From Cellulomonas composti (lineage in GTDB: Bacteria; Actinomycetota; Actinomycetes; Actinomycetales; Cellulomonadaceae): 64,000 bases of DNA. How positions within the stretch are numbered: the stretch's first letter is position 1; the number at the start of each line of letters is the position of its first letter. The stretch lies in contig NZ_BJWG01000002.1 in assembly GCF_007990245.1 (NCBI RefSeq), forward strand, positions 124,001 through 188,000. Reading direction: 5' to 3'. The notes under the pieces were generated by a model that was not told the origin of the DNA, made no database searches, and saw only the letters and a list, made by a program, of their open reading frames with translations. Shown piece by piece: positions 51,824 through 61,284 of the stretch. The translations under genes were made by a program, and so were the position numbers.

Positions 51824-54800
51824 GTGCGGATCACCACCCTCGGCTCGCTCGCGCTCGACGGCCGCCCGGTCCGCGGCGAGCGTCTCGCGACCATCGTCCG
51901 CGAGCTGATCGCCGCACGCGGCAGGGCGGTCTCCGTCGGCGCGCTCGTCGACGCCGTGTGGGACGACGAGCCGCCCGAGGACGCGACCGGCGCGGTGCAG
52001 GCGCTCGTCTCACGCACGCGGCGCCTCGGTCTGCCCGTGCACGCGGTACCCGGCGGTTACCGCGTGCCGTTCGACGACCCCGCGCTCGACCTGCGGGTCG
52101 ACGAGGTCGACGCGCGCGCCGGCGTCGAACAGGCCCGCCGTTCGCTGCGGGCCGGCGACCCCGCCGGGGCGCTGAGCGCGGCGCAGGCGGCGCGCGCGCT
52201 GCTGCCGGCCGTGCCCGGCGACGACGCTGCGACGACCGCGCGGTTGCTCGGCGACGTCGCGGAGCTGCGCGCCCTCGCACAGCTCGCGCTCGGCGGTCCC
52301 TACGACGAGACCGACCTGCGGGTGCTCGCGACCCGCACCCCACCCGACGAGCCGGCGGCGGCGCTGCTCGTGCGCGTCCTGGCCGCGCAGGGGCGCGACG
52401 CCGAGGCGCTCGAGGTCGTCGAGCACCTGCGCGGCGAGCTAGCGGAGCGGTACGGCACCGACCCGTCGCCCGTCGTGGCGCAGGCGCACCTCGCGCTGCT
52501 GCGCGGCGAGCTGGGACCACGCCCCGGTGATGGTCAGGGTGATGGTCAGCGCGACGAGCAGGTGGTCGAGCAGGTCTCCGCCCCTGCCCCGCAGCCGGTG
52601 CCGGCGAACCCCCCGGACCCGTCGGTCGCCCCGCGGCGCCCGACCCCTCCGCTGCCGCCGTCGTGGCGCCGCCCGCCGACGAGCCTCGTCGGGCGTGAGG
52701 ACGACGTCGGCGCCGTGCTCGACGCGCTCCGCCACGCACCCGCGGTGACGATCGTTGCGACCGGCGGCGCGGGCAAGACCCGGCTCGCCGTCGAGGTGGT
52801 GCACAGGCTCGCCCTCGAGGGACGGCCCGCCGTCGTCGTCGAGCTCGCCGGTCTGCGAACGCCCGACGAGGTGCTGCCCGCCGTGGTCGGAGCGCTCGGC
52901 GGCGCGGAGACTGCCGCGAACCGGCCCGAGCTCGTGCCGGTCCGGCGCGTGCTGTCGGTCTCGGAGCGGCTCGGTGCCGCCGTGCAGGACCTCGAGGGCG
53001 TCGTCGTGCTCGACAACTGCGAGCACGTCCTCGCCGCGGCGGCCGAGGTCGTCGCCGAGCTCGTGGCAGTCGTCGGTCCCGACGTCGCCGTGCTGGCGAC
53101 GTCGCGAGCCGCACTCGGCGTGGTCGGCGAGGAGGTGCACCTGTTGCGTGCGCTGCCGGACGACGACGCGCTCGACCTGCTGGAGGCCCGCGCGCGAGCC
53201 GGCCGGCCCGGCCTGGCGTGGGACCCCGACGCCGCACGCGAGCTGTGCCACCGCCTCGACAACCTGCCGCTCGCGCTCGAGCTCGCGGCGGCACGGCTGC
53301 GCACCATGCCGGTCACGGACGTCCTGGCGGGGCTCGACAACCGCTTCAAGCTCCTGGACAGCGCGCTACGCGGGCTGCCGGAGCGGCACGCCAGCCTGTG
53401 GACCCTGGTCGACTGGAGCCGCGACCTGCTCGACGACGACGAGCGCGACCTCCTGCAGCGGCTCGCAGTGTTCCCGGCGCCGTTCACGGCTCCCGCAGCC
53501 GCGGCCGTCGCCGGTCGGCCCGAGGCGGCGGTGCGGCTCGGGCTGGCGATCCTCGTCGACCAGTCCCTGCTGACGCTCGACGACTCCGGCACCGTCGCGC
53601 GCTACCGGATGCTCGAGACCGTGCGCGAGTACGGCGACGCGCGGCTCGACACGGCGGGCGATCGCGCCGCGTCGATGGACGCGTTGACGCGGTGGGCTGC
53701 GACCGAGAGCCTGCGGCTGGAGGCGCACTTCGTCGGACCCGACCAGATCGAGGCGTTCGCCACGTGCTCCGACGAGCAGGAGACGTTCGTCGCCGCGCTG
53801 CGCTGGGCGCTCGAGCACGACGACGAGGCCGCCGCGATCGACGTCGCGGTCGCCCTGTTCCACTCGTGGAGCGTGCGCGGCCTGCACATCGAGGTCATCG
53901 CCTGGTCGGAACGTGTCCTGGCGGCGCACGACCCGGCCGCGCGACGCAGGTCGGCGCTCTACCGCGGGAGCACGGGCCCGCGGCCCCTGCCGAACGCGAA
54001 CAGCGCGGCGTACGTCGCACTGTTCGCCGCGATCAACGGCGGCGTGGCCTCGGCCCTGCGGCTCGCCGTGCTCGCCATGCGCGTGCTGCGCCGCATCGAG
54101 AGCGAGCGGCCGGACGAGGTGAGCCCGCGCGTCCGGGAGATCGTCGCAGCGCTCCCCCACCTCTCGCTGCTCGACGACCGGCTCAGCGAGGAGGCCGCGG
54201 ACAGGATGACGCGGTCCGCCGATGCGTACGTGCGCGCGCTCGGGCTCTTCCTGAGAGCGGCGGTCCGGGAGAACGGCGGCAACCCCGGGTCGTCGGCCGA
54301 GGACGCCCGCGCGGCCTACCGGGTGTTCGAGGAGGTCGGCGACCACTGGGGCATGGGGATGGCCGCGCAGGGAGTCGCACAGTGGTCGGCGTCGCGCGGC
54401 GACCCGGGCGCCGCGGAGTGGGTGCGCCGCGGCGTCCACCACCTCGAGCTCGTCGGCGCCGTGCAGGACGCGCGCAGCCTGCGGGTCCTGCTCGACGTGC
54501 AGCAGGCGCTCCTGGGCGAGCCCGACGCGATCGAGGCGCTGCGCGAGCTCGTCGCCGGCCAGGGCGACCCGCTGGACGCGATCCAGGCGTTGATCGGCCT
54601 CGGACGCGTCGCGCTGCGCGACGGTGACACCGAGCTGGCCCGTGCCGACGCCCGCGAGGCGGCGGCGCGGGCGTCGCACGAGCGGCAGGCGGTCCCGCAG
54701 GCGCGGGTCGTCTACGCCGTCGCCGCGTGCGGGCTGCTGCTGCAGGCGTCGGTCGACGAGTCCGCCGACGTGCGCGCGGCGACCGACGCCGAGGTGCGGA

Positions 54801-55120
54801 ACCTGCTGATCGGCGCCCGCGCGGACGTCGAGGGCATGAGCGACATGCCCGTCGTCGGGTCGTGGGCGCTGGGCGGCGCCGAGCTCGCGGCGTCGCGTGG
54901 CGACGTCCCGGCGGCGACCGAGCTGTGGGCTCTCGGCCTGCGGTTCGGCGCCAACCTCGCCGCGCTCTCGTTCGAGCTCGGCGCCGTCCCGTCGCTCGGC
55001 GACACGCTCGTCGACGCGACCGAGCGCGTCGCCGAGCTCCGGTCGCTCACCGTCGCCGAGGTGTCCGCACTGATCCAGGCGGGCATGGCCGAGCTGCTCG
55101 GCACGGACGTCGGCCGGTAG
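51824..55120 (+). CDS. AfsR/SARP-like STAND regulator (wHTH-BTAD-NB-ARC-TPR)
   Basis: The 1098-residue protein begins with a winged-helix region (RITTLGSLALDGRPVRGERLATIV, SVGALVDAVWDDEPPEDATGAVQALVSRTRRLG), then a BTAD domain (to about 230) and a Pro-rich linker. An NB-ARC ATPase follows with Walker A GGAGKT (314-319), Walker B VVVLDNCEHVL and the LPLALELAAARL block. The last 450 residues are helical TPR-type repeats. This is the AfsR/GutR-like class of signal-transduction ATPases, in which a ligand frees the ATPase to oligomerise and activate transcription. The GTG at 51824 fits the conserved start. It converges on the Trypco1/trypsin-CHAT/TPR operon, sharing a stop-codon tandem repeat, and may be its sensor or regulator, but that link is inferred from position only. 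Confidence 0.88.
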   Translation: MRITTLGSLALDGRPVRGERLATIVRELIAARGRAVSVGALVDAVWDDEPPEDATGAVQALVSRTRRLGLPVHAVPGGYRVPFDDPALDLRVDEVDARAGVEQARRSLRAGDPAGALSAAQAARALLPAVPGDDAATTARLLGDVAELRALAQLALGGPYDETDLRVLATRTPPDEPAAALLVRVLAAQGRDAEALEVVEHLRGELAERYGTDPSPVVAQAHLALLRGELGPRPGDGQGDGQRDEQVVEQVSAPAPQPVPANPPDPSVAPRRPTPPLPPSWRRPPTSLVGREDDVGAVLDALRHAPAVTIVATGGAGKTRLAVEVVHRLALEGRPAVVVELAGLRTPDEVLPAVVGALGGAETAANRPELVPVRRVLSVSERLGAAVQDLEGVVVLDNCEHVLAAAAEVVAELVAVVGPDVAVLATSRAALGVVGEEVHLLRALPDDDALDLLEARARAGRPGLAWDPDAARELCHRLDNLPLALELAAARLRTMPVTDVLAGLDNRFKLLDSALRGLPERHASLWTLVDWSRDLLDDDERDLLQRLAVFPAPFTAPAAAAVAGRPEAAVRLGLAILVDQSLLTLDDSGTVARYRMLETVREYGDARLDTAGDRAASMDALTRWAATESLRLEAHFVGPDQIEAFATCSDEQETFVAALRWALEHDDEAAAIDVAVALFHSWSVRGLHIEVIAWSERVLAAHDPAARRRSALYRGSTGPRPLPNANSAAYVALFAAINGGVASALRLAVLAMRVLRRIESERPDEVSPRVREIVAALPHLSLLDDRLSEEAADRMTRSADAYVRALGLFLRAAVRENGGNPGSSAEDARAAYRVFEEVGDHWGMGMAAQGVAQWSASRGDPGAAEWVRRGVHHLELVGAVQDARSLRVLLDVQQALLGEPDAIEALRELVAGQGDPLDAIQALIGLGRVALRDGDTELARADAREAAARASHERQAVPQARVVYAVAACGLLLQASVDESADVRAATDAEVRNLLIGARADVEGMSDMPVVGSWALGGAELAASRGDVPAATELWALGLRFGANLAALSFELGAVPSLGDTLVDATERVAELRSLTVAEVSALIQAGMAELLGTDVGR

Positions 55121-55153
55121 ACGGTCGCCAGGACGGTCGCTAGGACGGCTCGG
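55118..55153. repeat. Three-copy 12-bp tandem repeat bridging convergent TAG stops
   Basis: TAGACGGTCGCC, AGGACGGTCGCT and AGGACGGCTCGG follow one another. The first holds the TAG of the AfsR-like gene (55118-55120). The join of the second and third gives the minus-strand TAG (55140-55142) of the TPR gene. Confidence 0.8.
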
Positions 55154-58100
55154 TCGAACCGTCCAGGTCGACGGCGGACAGCTCGACGGCCGACGGGTCG
55201 AGCGTCAGGCCCCACGGCGCGGGGTCGATCCCCTCGGCGGTGCACGCGGCGAGGTACGCCTCCCGCAGCTGCTCGCTGTCGGCGGCCGGGACGTACGACG
55301 CGGCGCGCCGGACCTCGAACTCGAGCGCGAACGCCGCGTCGTCCCCTGCCGCGAAGGCCCGCAGTGCGCTCGCGAGGTACCCGACGATCTCGTCGGACGG
55401 ACCGCCGGTGGCGACGAGCAGCACCCCGAGGCGCGCGTCGATCCGTGCGGTGAGCTCGAGGTCGTCGAGGAACTCGACCGCGCGCGCGGCGTCCCGCAGC
55501 CACGCCAGGCCGCGCTCGGGCGACTCCTCAGCCTCGCGCATGCCCAGCCACAGGTTGACCTGCCCCCGGGTCGACGGGTCCGGGTGCTCGGCGGCCTCCG
55601 CGAGCGCCTCGAACGCGTCGAGCGGCCGGCCGGCGTTGTCGTACGCGGTCGCCGCGGCCATCGCCGACGTCAGATAGGGCGACCAGTCCTCCCGCGCGAG
55701 CAGCTCGTGCAGCAGGCGCGCCTCGGTCGCCCGGCCCGCGTCCACCGCGGCGGCGAGCTGGCCGCGCAGCACCTCGTGCAGCGCGTACGACGACTCGGGG
55801 TCGAACGCGGTTCCGACGAGCAGGCGGTAGGCGTCCGCCGCCTGCTCGAACGCCCCCGCCTCGCGGGACAGCCGCGCCTGCACCGCGAGCAGCGCGGTCA
55901 GCGCGTCGGTGTCCGCGCCGTAGCGCTCGGCGAGCTGTCCGAGCTGCGCGTCGTCCTCCGGCGGCTCGACCCCCGCACCGGAGACGAGCGCCCGCGCGCG
56001 CTCAAGGGTCTCGGCCACGGAACGGGTCGCCGCCTCCTGTGCGAGCAGTGCCTGCGCGTCGATCCACAGCTCGGCGGCGTCGAGCAGCTCGCCGGCGTGG
56101 GCGGCCCGCTGCGGCAGCTCGGCGGCGTGCGCGAGCGCCTCCGCGTCCCGGCCGAGCGTCGCCTCCGCGAGGACCAGCGTGGCGAGCCGCTCGGCGGTGT
56201 CCGGCAGCCCGAGCAGGTGCAGGTCGCGTTCGACCTCCTGCGAGCGCCCGAGGATCGCGAGCGCCTCGGCGCGGCGCAGCGCGCGGTAGGGGTCGAGCGG
56301 TTCCAGGGCCGCGAGCTCGGCGAGCGCGGCCCGCGCCTCCTCGAAGCGCCCCTGCCGCACGAGGAGCCCCCAGCGCACGCCCAGCACCATCGCGGGGTCC
56401 CACACGTCCGGATCCACCGCACCGAGGTCCGCGCTCGCGCCCGTCAGCTCTCCCACCTCCTTGCGGCACCACGCGCGCAGCAGGATCTGGACGCCGCGCG
56501 GTTCCTCGCCGAGCCCCTCGAGGTAGGCGAGCGCCTCGGCCGGCTGGTGGGCCCGCACGAGGTCGACGAAGCGTTCGTTGCTCGCCTCGCCCTGCGTCGG
56601 GTCGAGCTCCAGGGCGCGGCCGCGCGCGTCCCGGGCGGCCACCGTGAGCCCGACCGAGTGCAGGAGACGCGCCAGGGTCGCCCACGTCGCCGCGTCGCCC
56701 GGGTCGAGCAGGGCCGCCTTCTCCGCGCGCTGGAGCGCACGCCACCGCAGGCCGGGGACCGGCGGCAGCGCGAACGGGTCCTCGGGCGGTTCGGCCGCGG
56801 GCCGGACGGCGTCGAGGTCCTCGGCGATGTTGGCGCCGCTCCAGTACACCCACGCGTGCTCGGTGCCCGGTGACGTGCCGTCCGCCGACATCCGCGTCGT
56901 CCACGACTGCCACGCCTCCTCCGCCGCGCCGGCAGCGTCGAGGTCGGGGCGGGTCTCGCCGACCCAGCCGCGCAGACGCAGCGCCTCCGCGAGGTACCAG
57001 CCGGCCAGGGCGTTCGGTCGCTCGGTGTCCAGGAGCCCGCGCAGCAGGCCGATCGCCGCGTCGAGCCGCTCGGCGTCGCCGAGCCCGCCCCACACGTCGC
57101 GCTTCGCGACCTCGAGCTCGGCCTCGTCGAGGAGCGCGCGCGACGCGCCCAGCTCCCGCAACGCGGCGGCGCGCACCCGGTGCACCTGTTCGTCCGGATA
57201 GGTCTCCGGACCGCGGACCCCGCGGCTCAACGCCTCGTCACAGGCCCCGAGCGCCTCGGCCGCGAGACCGGCCCGCAGCCGGGCGACCGCGAGCTCACGC
57301 AGGTACAGCCCGCTCTCCTGGCGCAGGTTGACGCGTTCGGCGAACAGGAGACGCCGGACGCCCCACTGCGCGAACGCGTCCCGGTAGAGCTCGGCGGCGG
57401 CCGCGACCTCACCCTGCGCCTCCGCCACGAGGGCCAGCGCGAGCGCGCCGTCGCCGCCGTTGGCGTCGTCCTCCGCCACGGCGGCCGCGTGCCGCGCCGC
57501 CTCCTCGACCGCGCCCCGCCACAGCAGCGCGGCGGCGAGCTCGCACCGCACGCGCGGACCCGGGTGCTCGTCGAGGTAGGCGGCCAGCCCTGCCTCCGCC
57601 TCCTCGTTGCGCTCGAGGAACATCAGCGCGAACGCGCACAGCACGGCGAGCTGGGCCCCCGCGTCCGACGTCGGCGTCCCTCGTCGTGCGTTCGGTGCCA
57701 GCCAGGTGCGGAGCGACTCGAACCGCACGACCACGTCGTGCCAGTCGTGCATGGCGATGGCCGGCGCGATGCCGCCGAGCACCGCCAGCAGGTCGTCGTC
57801 CCGGCCCGCGAGCTCGACGTCCGCGCGGTCGTCGTCGAGCGCGTCCCGCACGGTGCGCACGAGCTCGCTCGCCACCGCGAACCCCGCCGTCACCGCGGTG
57901 TCGGCGTACTCCTCGACGAGCAGGCCGTCCGCCCGTCGGGCGTCGCGCAGGCGCATGCGGCGGATCCGGTCGGCCGTCGTCCGGAGCCCTTCGTCGGAGA
58001 ACCGTCGCCGCGACGACTCGACCTCTGTCGCCGCGTCGCAGCGCGCGACGAGCTCGTCGAGCCTGGCCTGCAGACCGACGGCCGTCCGCCGGAGCTCACG

Positions 58101-58226
58101 CAGCTCGTCGAGGCCCCCGACGCGCTCCAGCAACGTCGAGATGGACACCGCGAGCGCGTCGTCCACCGCCTCCGTGCCGCCGCGCAGCGTCGTCGTGACG
58201 GCCGCCGGCACCGTCGCCTCGCTCAT
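55140..58226 (-). CDS. Large TPR-type helical protein of the Trypco/CHAT operon
   Basis: The 1028-residue protein is almost wholly alpha-helical and Ala/Leu/Glu-rich, with many degenerate tetratricopeptide units. An example is the region around ALLDPGDAATWATLARLLHSVGLTVAARDARGRALELDPTQGEASNERFVDL. The first 110 residues (TLLERVGGLDELRELRRTAVGLQARLDELVARCDAATEVESSRRRF) look like a coiled-coil. There is no membrane segment or catalytic motif. Its ATG overlaps the protease-CHAT stop by four bases (ATGA), so it is the third gene of a coupled operon. In TPR-CHAT systems the TPR part binds the regulator or substrate; here that role would be on a separate polypeptide. That is inference. Confidence 0.82.
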   Translation of the reverse strand: MSEATVPAAVTTTLRGGTEAVDDALAVSISTLLERVGGLDELRELRRTAVGLQARLDELVARCDAATEVESSRRRFSDEGLRTTADRIRRMRLRDARRADGLLVEEYADTAVTAGFAVASELVRTVRDALDDDRADVELAGRDDDLLAVLGGIAPAIAMHDWHDVVVRFESLRTWLAPNARRGTPTSDAGAQLAVLCAFALMFLERNEEAEAGLAAYLDEHPGPRVRCELAAALLWRGAVEEAARHAAAVAEDDANGGDGALALALVAEAQGEVAAAAELYRDAFAQWGVRRLLFAERVNLRQESGLYLRELAVARLRAGLAAEALGACDEALSRGVRGPETYPDEQVHRVRAAALRELGASRALLDEAELEVAKRDVWGGLGDAERLDAAIGLLRGLLDTERPNALAGWYLAEALRLRGWVGETRPDLDAAGAAEEAWQSWTTRMSADGTSPGTEHAWVYWSGANIAEDLDAVRPAAEPPEDPFALPPVPGLRWRALQRAEKAALLDPGDAATWATLARLLHSVGLTVAARDARGRALELDPTQGEASNERFVDLVRAHQPAEALAYLEGLGEEPRGVQILLRAWCRKEVGELTGASADLGAVDPDVWDPAMVLGVRWGLLVRQGRFEEARAALAELAALEPLDPYRALRRAEALAILGRSQEVERDLHLLGLPDTAERLATLVLAEATLGRDAEALAHAAELPQRAAHAGELLDAAELWIDAQALLAQEAATRSVAETLERARALVSGAGVEPPEDDAQLGQLAERYGADTDALTALLAVQARLSREAGAFEQAADAYRLLVGTAFDPESSYALHEVLRGQLAAAVDAGRATEARLLHELLAREDWSPYLTSAMAAATAYDNAGRPLDAFEALAEAAEHPDPSTRGQVNLWLGMREAEESPERGLAWLRDAARAVEFLDDLELTARIDARLGVLLVATGGPSDEIVGYLASALRAFAAGDDAAFALEFEVRRAASYVPAADSEQLREAYLAACTAEGIDPAPWGLTLDPSAVELSAVDLDGSTEPS

Positions 58227-60007
58227 GTATCCACCTTGTCGTGCGGCCCACCGCCCAGCACGAGCGCACCCGGTACGAGGGTGACGAGCACGGGGAACGA
58301 CCAGTGCCGACGCCCCTGAGCCAGCAGCCGGCGGCCCTTCTGGACCGCGACGTGCACGGGCAACCCCTCGCCGACCCGGCGGTAGAACTCCTCGAAGAAG
58401 GCGCGCGCCGCGTCGGCGTCGACCGGCAGCGGGAACGCGAGCACCGCGCGCACGCCGGCCGCCAGCAGGGTGGCGGCGAACACCGAGAGGTCCGGGGGCA
58501 CCTCCGTGTCCGAGACGCGCACGGGCTGCAGCACGACGAGGGCGGGTTGGTCGTCGGCCTCGGCGAACGCCTCCGCCAGCTCCTCGACCGGCAGGCTCAC
58601 GCGCGAGCTCCACGGGTAGTCGTCGACGTCGACGACGTCGATCGAGTTCTCGACGCGGGCGCGGGCGACCATGTGCAGGATCGTCGGGCCGGCCCGCAGC
58701 ACGTCGCGCAGCGCGAGCGCGGTCGCGTGCTCGTCGCCCGACGACGGCATCAGCGTGACGGGGCCTGCGGCCTTCGCGAGCCGCACCACGTCGTCGGCCG
58801 CCTGACCCAGCAGGCGGTCCTCCTGGTCGCCGGGCGACCGGAAGACGGCGATCCGCGTCGGCCCCGGGATCGTCAGCGCCTCGGGGACGACGGCGCGCAT
58901 GGTCCGCACCAGCGTCGTGCGCGGGTCGGCACCGAGCCAGACCGCGGCGGGGTCGGCCGCCCCGGTCCCGTTACCGGGCAGGTGCAGCGCCTCCCACGGC
59001 AGGTAGAGCAGGTCCTCGTCGACGTCGTCGCGGAAGTGCAGCGCGACGTCGAGCACCTGCGCGTCGTGCGTGAGCAGGTCGCGCAACCGCGCGCGCGCCT
59101 CGTCGTTCCACAGGGCTTTCGCGAGCGTCTCCCCGACGACCTGGGACTGCTGCGTCTGGGTCAGCCGGTTCGTGGCCTTCAGCATCCGGAACAGCTTCGC
59201 GACGTCCGGCCGCAGGGTGTTGAGGTCGATGCGGAACTCGTCGGCCCAGTCGAGGTCCGGCGACGGCGAGGACAACGTGACGGTCCAGCGCTCCTCGACC
59301 TGGCCGATGTCGACGAGCAGCGTCCGCGACCCGACGGCCGGGAGCCGGTCCAGCCCGGCGAGCGTGTCGCGCTGCTGCGCCGTCATCCGGTCCCGCCAGC
59401 GGCGGTCCACCCGGCGCGCGTCGGAGTTCTCGAACCGGAGCCGGTCGAACGCGGTGAACGCCGCCTCGACCGGGACGGCCAGCCCACCGAGGGTCGACTC
59501 GACGTCACGCGACCGTCGGATCACGCCGACCACGGTGCCCGTGCGCAGGTCGAGCAGCGGCGCACCGCTCAGGCCCGACTGCACCTGACCCGCCTTGATC
59601 TTGAGCTGTCGCGGGGGGCCACCCTCCGGACCCTCGTAGCTGTAGGTCCCGGAGGTGCCCTCGGCCTTGGTCGGCGGGTAGCCGTAGGTGTACAGGTCGT
59701 CACCGATGCGCGGCACGTCCCCCAGCGACGCGACGGGTTGGTGCCCCCTCGTCGTGACGGTCAGCAGCGCGAGGTCGTTGCGCGTGTCGAGCAGCGGCGC
59801 GCTCAACGGCCGGGTCGACTCACCCGTGCGCGGGTCGACCACGTCGATGATCGCCCGGTCCCCCGGCCGCTCGAGCGCGCGCTTGACGACGTGGTGGCAG
59901 GTCAGGACCTTGCCAGGGGCGACGAGGAAACCCGTCCCGCTGACCTCGCTGTCGACGTCGATCCTGACGGTGGCCTGCCGCAGGAGGTCGGCGAGCTCGT
60001 CGCTCAC
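58223..60007 (-). CDS. Trypsin-like protease fused to a catalytically dead CHAT domain
   Basis: The 594-residue protein has an N-terminal S1 trypsin-like domain with an intact triad: His39 in VLTCHHVV, Asp78 in TRNDLALL and Ser147 in QSGLSGAPLLD. It has no signal peptide, so the protease is cytoplasmic. After a helical linker, residues 375-580 match a CHAT (caspase-like) domain: TRIAVFRSPG, HATALALRDVLRAGPTILHMVARA, QPALVVLQPVRVSD, AATLLAAGVRAVLAFPLPVD and FYRRVGEGLPVHVAVQKGRR. The catalytic His (usually HG) is Arg449 and the Cys position is Val496, so CHAT activity is lost. The GTG at 60007 overlaps the Trypco1 stop (GTGA). The CHAT part may now bind a partner that switches the trypsin on. 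Confidence 0.85.
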   Translation of the reverse strand: MSDELADLLRQATVRIDVDSEVSGTGFLVAPGKVLTCHHVVKRALERPGDRAIIDVVDPRTGESTRPLSAPLLDTRNDLALLTVTTRGHQPVASLGDVPRIGDDLYTYGYPPTKAEGTSGTYSYEGPEGGPPRQLKIKAGQVQSGLSGAPLLDLRTGTVVGVIRRSRDVESTLGGLAVPVEAAFTAFDRLRFENSDARRVDRRWRDRMTAQQRDTLAGLDRLPAVGSRTLLVDIGQVEERWTVTLSSPSPDLDWADEFRIDLNTLRPDVAKLFRMLKATNRLTQTQQSQVVGETLAKALWNDEARARLRDLLTHDAQVLDVALHFRDDVDEDLLYLPWEALHLPGNGTGAADPAAVWLGADPRTTLVRTMRAVVPEALTIPGPTRIAVFRSPGDQEDRLLGQAADDVVRLAKAAGPVTLMPSSGDEHATALALRDVLRAGPTILHMVARARVENSIDVVDVDDYPWSSRVSLPVEELAEAFAEADDQPALVVLQPVRVSDTEVPPDLSVFAATLLAAGVRAVLAFPLPVDADAARAFFEEFYRRVGEGLPVHVAVQKGRRLLAQGRRHWSFPVLVTLVPGALVLGGGPHDKVDT

Positions 60008-60339
60008 TGCGGTTCCGGCGCGACCGGGTCGGAGCTCTTCCACAGGAGCCGGACCTGGAACGTGGCCGTGGCGCCGCCCTTCACGACGAGCGACGTCAGC
60101 CGCCCCGCCTCGACCGCGACGTCGAGCCCGAACGTCACCTCGGCCTCGTCGGGCCGGGCACGCCGCAGCGCGTCCGTCATGGCACGCGCGACACGACCCA
60201 CCGACTCGGTGAGGTCGCTGAACGCGAGGACGTCGCCGAGCGCGGAGACGTCCTGCTCGCGGTCGCCTCCCCGGGCGACGACCTCGATCTTGACTGGCGG
60301 AGCTCCGGCCTCGAGCTCCGCGGTGACGACCCGGTCCAT
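60004..60339 (-). CDS. Trypsin-co-occurring domain 1 (CU044_2847-type) protein
   Basis: The 111-residue protein (DRVVTAELEAGAPPVKIEVVARG, DVLAFSDLTESVGRVARAMTDALRRARPDEAEVTFGLDVAVEAGRLTSLVVKGGATATFQVRLLW) is an all-domain Trypco1/CU044_2847 member. Two beta-rich parts flank a helix, and the end carries the conserved-looking KGG and FxVRLxW. Such small proteins are regularly encoded beside trypsin-like proteases and effector-associated-domain proteins in predicted conflict systems. It is the first gene of the operon and overlaps the protease gene by four bases. It is probably a regulatory adaptor or substrate of the protease. Its ribosome site is the GGAGGGG stretch upstream of the ATG at 60339. 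Confidence 0.82.
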   Translation of the reverse strand: MDRVVTAELEAGAPPVKIEVVARGGDREQDVSALGDVLAFSDLTESVGRVARAMTDALRRARPDEAEVTFGLDVAVEAGRLTSLVVKGGATATFQVRLLWKSSDPVAPEPQ

Positions 60340-60454
60340 CTCGACCCCGCCCCTCCGGAGGTGATTGCGACCTTTCGGACACGCTACTCTCGCGCGGTCC
60401 GTGGGGGCACGGGTGAGATCGACCGGGTCGTCCAGCGGTCGTCGAGCGGTGTGG

Positions 60455-61284
60455 TCAGACCTTGCGGCGGTAGGCGCGCAGCGCGAGCGGCATGAACACC
60501 GCGACCAGGCCGACGCACCACGCCAGCGTCCACCACACGTGGTTGCCCATCGGCGTACCGAGGAACAGCCCCCGCATCGAGCCGACGAGGTGCGTCAGCG
60601 GGTTCACCGCGACGAAGCCCTGCATCCAGCCGGGCAGGTCGGAGGTCTCGACGAAGACGTTCGAGCCGAACGACAGCGGCATGATGATGAGGAACATCAC
60701 GCCCTGCACGGCGCCCGAGGTCCGCACGAGCATGCCGACCCACACGCTGACCCAGCTCAGGCACACGGCGAACAGCACGGCCAGCAGGCAGCCGGCGGTC
60801 GCCTGCAGCGCGTTCGTCTGGATCCGGAAGCCCATCGCGTAGCCGGTCAGCAGCGTGACGACCGTGACGATCACGTAGCGCACGATGTCGCCCGTGACGG
60901 CGCCGAGCAGCGGCGCGACGCGCGGGATGGGCAGCGACTTGAAGCGGTCGAAGATGCCCTTCTCGATGTCGGTGTTGAGGTTCACGCCGATCGCGATCGC
61001 GCCCATCGCGATCGTCTGGCCGAGGATCCCGGGCAGCAGGAACTGCAGGTACTGGCTCGTCGAGCCGGCCACCGCGTTGCCGAAGATCGTCACGAAGATC
61101 GCGAGGAAGATGATCGGCTGCAGCGTGACGTCGATGAGCGCCTCGGGCGTGCGCCAGGTCTTGATGAGCGAGCGCTTGGTGAGCGCCAGCGAGTGCCGCA
61201 CCAGCGGGAACGGACGGCTCGGCGCCGCCGCCCTCACCTGCGGGCCCGAGCCGGTGGCCGGGCGGTCCAGGGTCGCGGTCGTGG

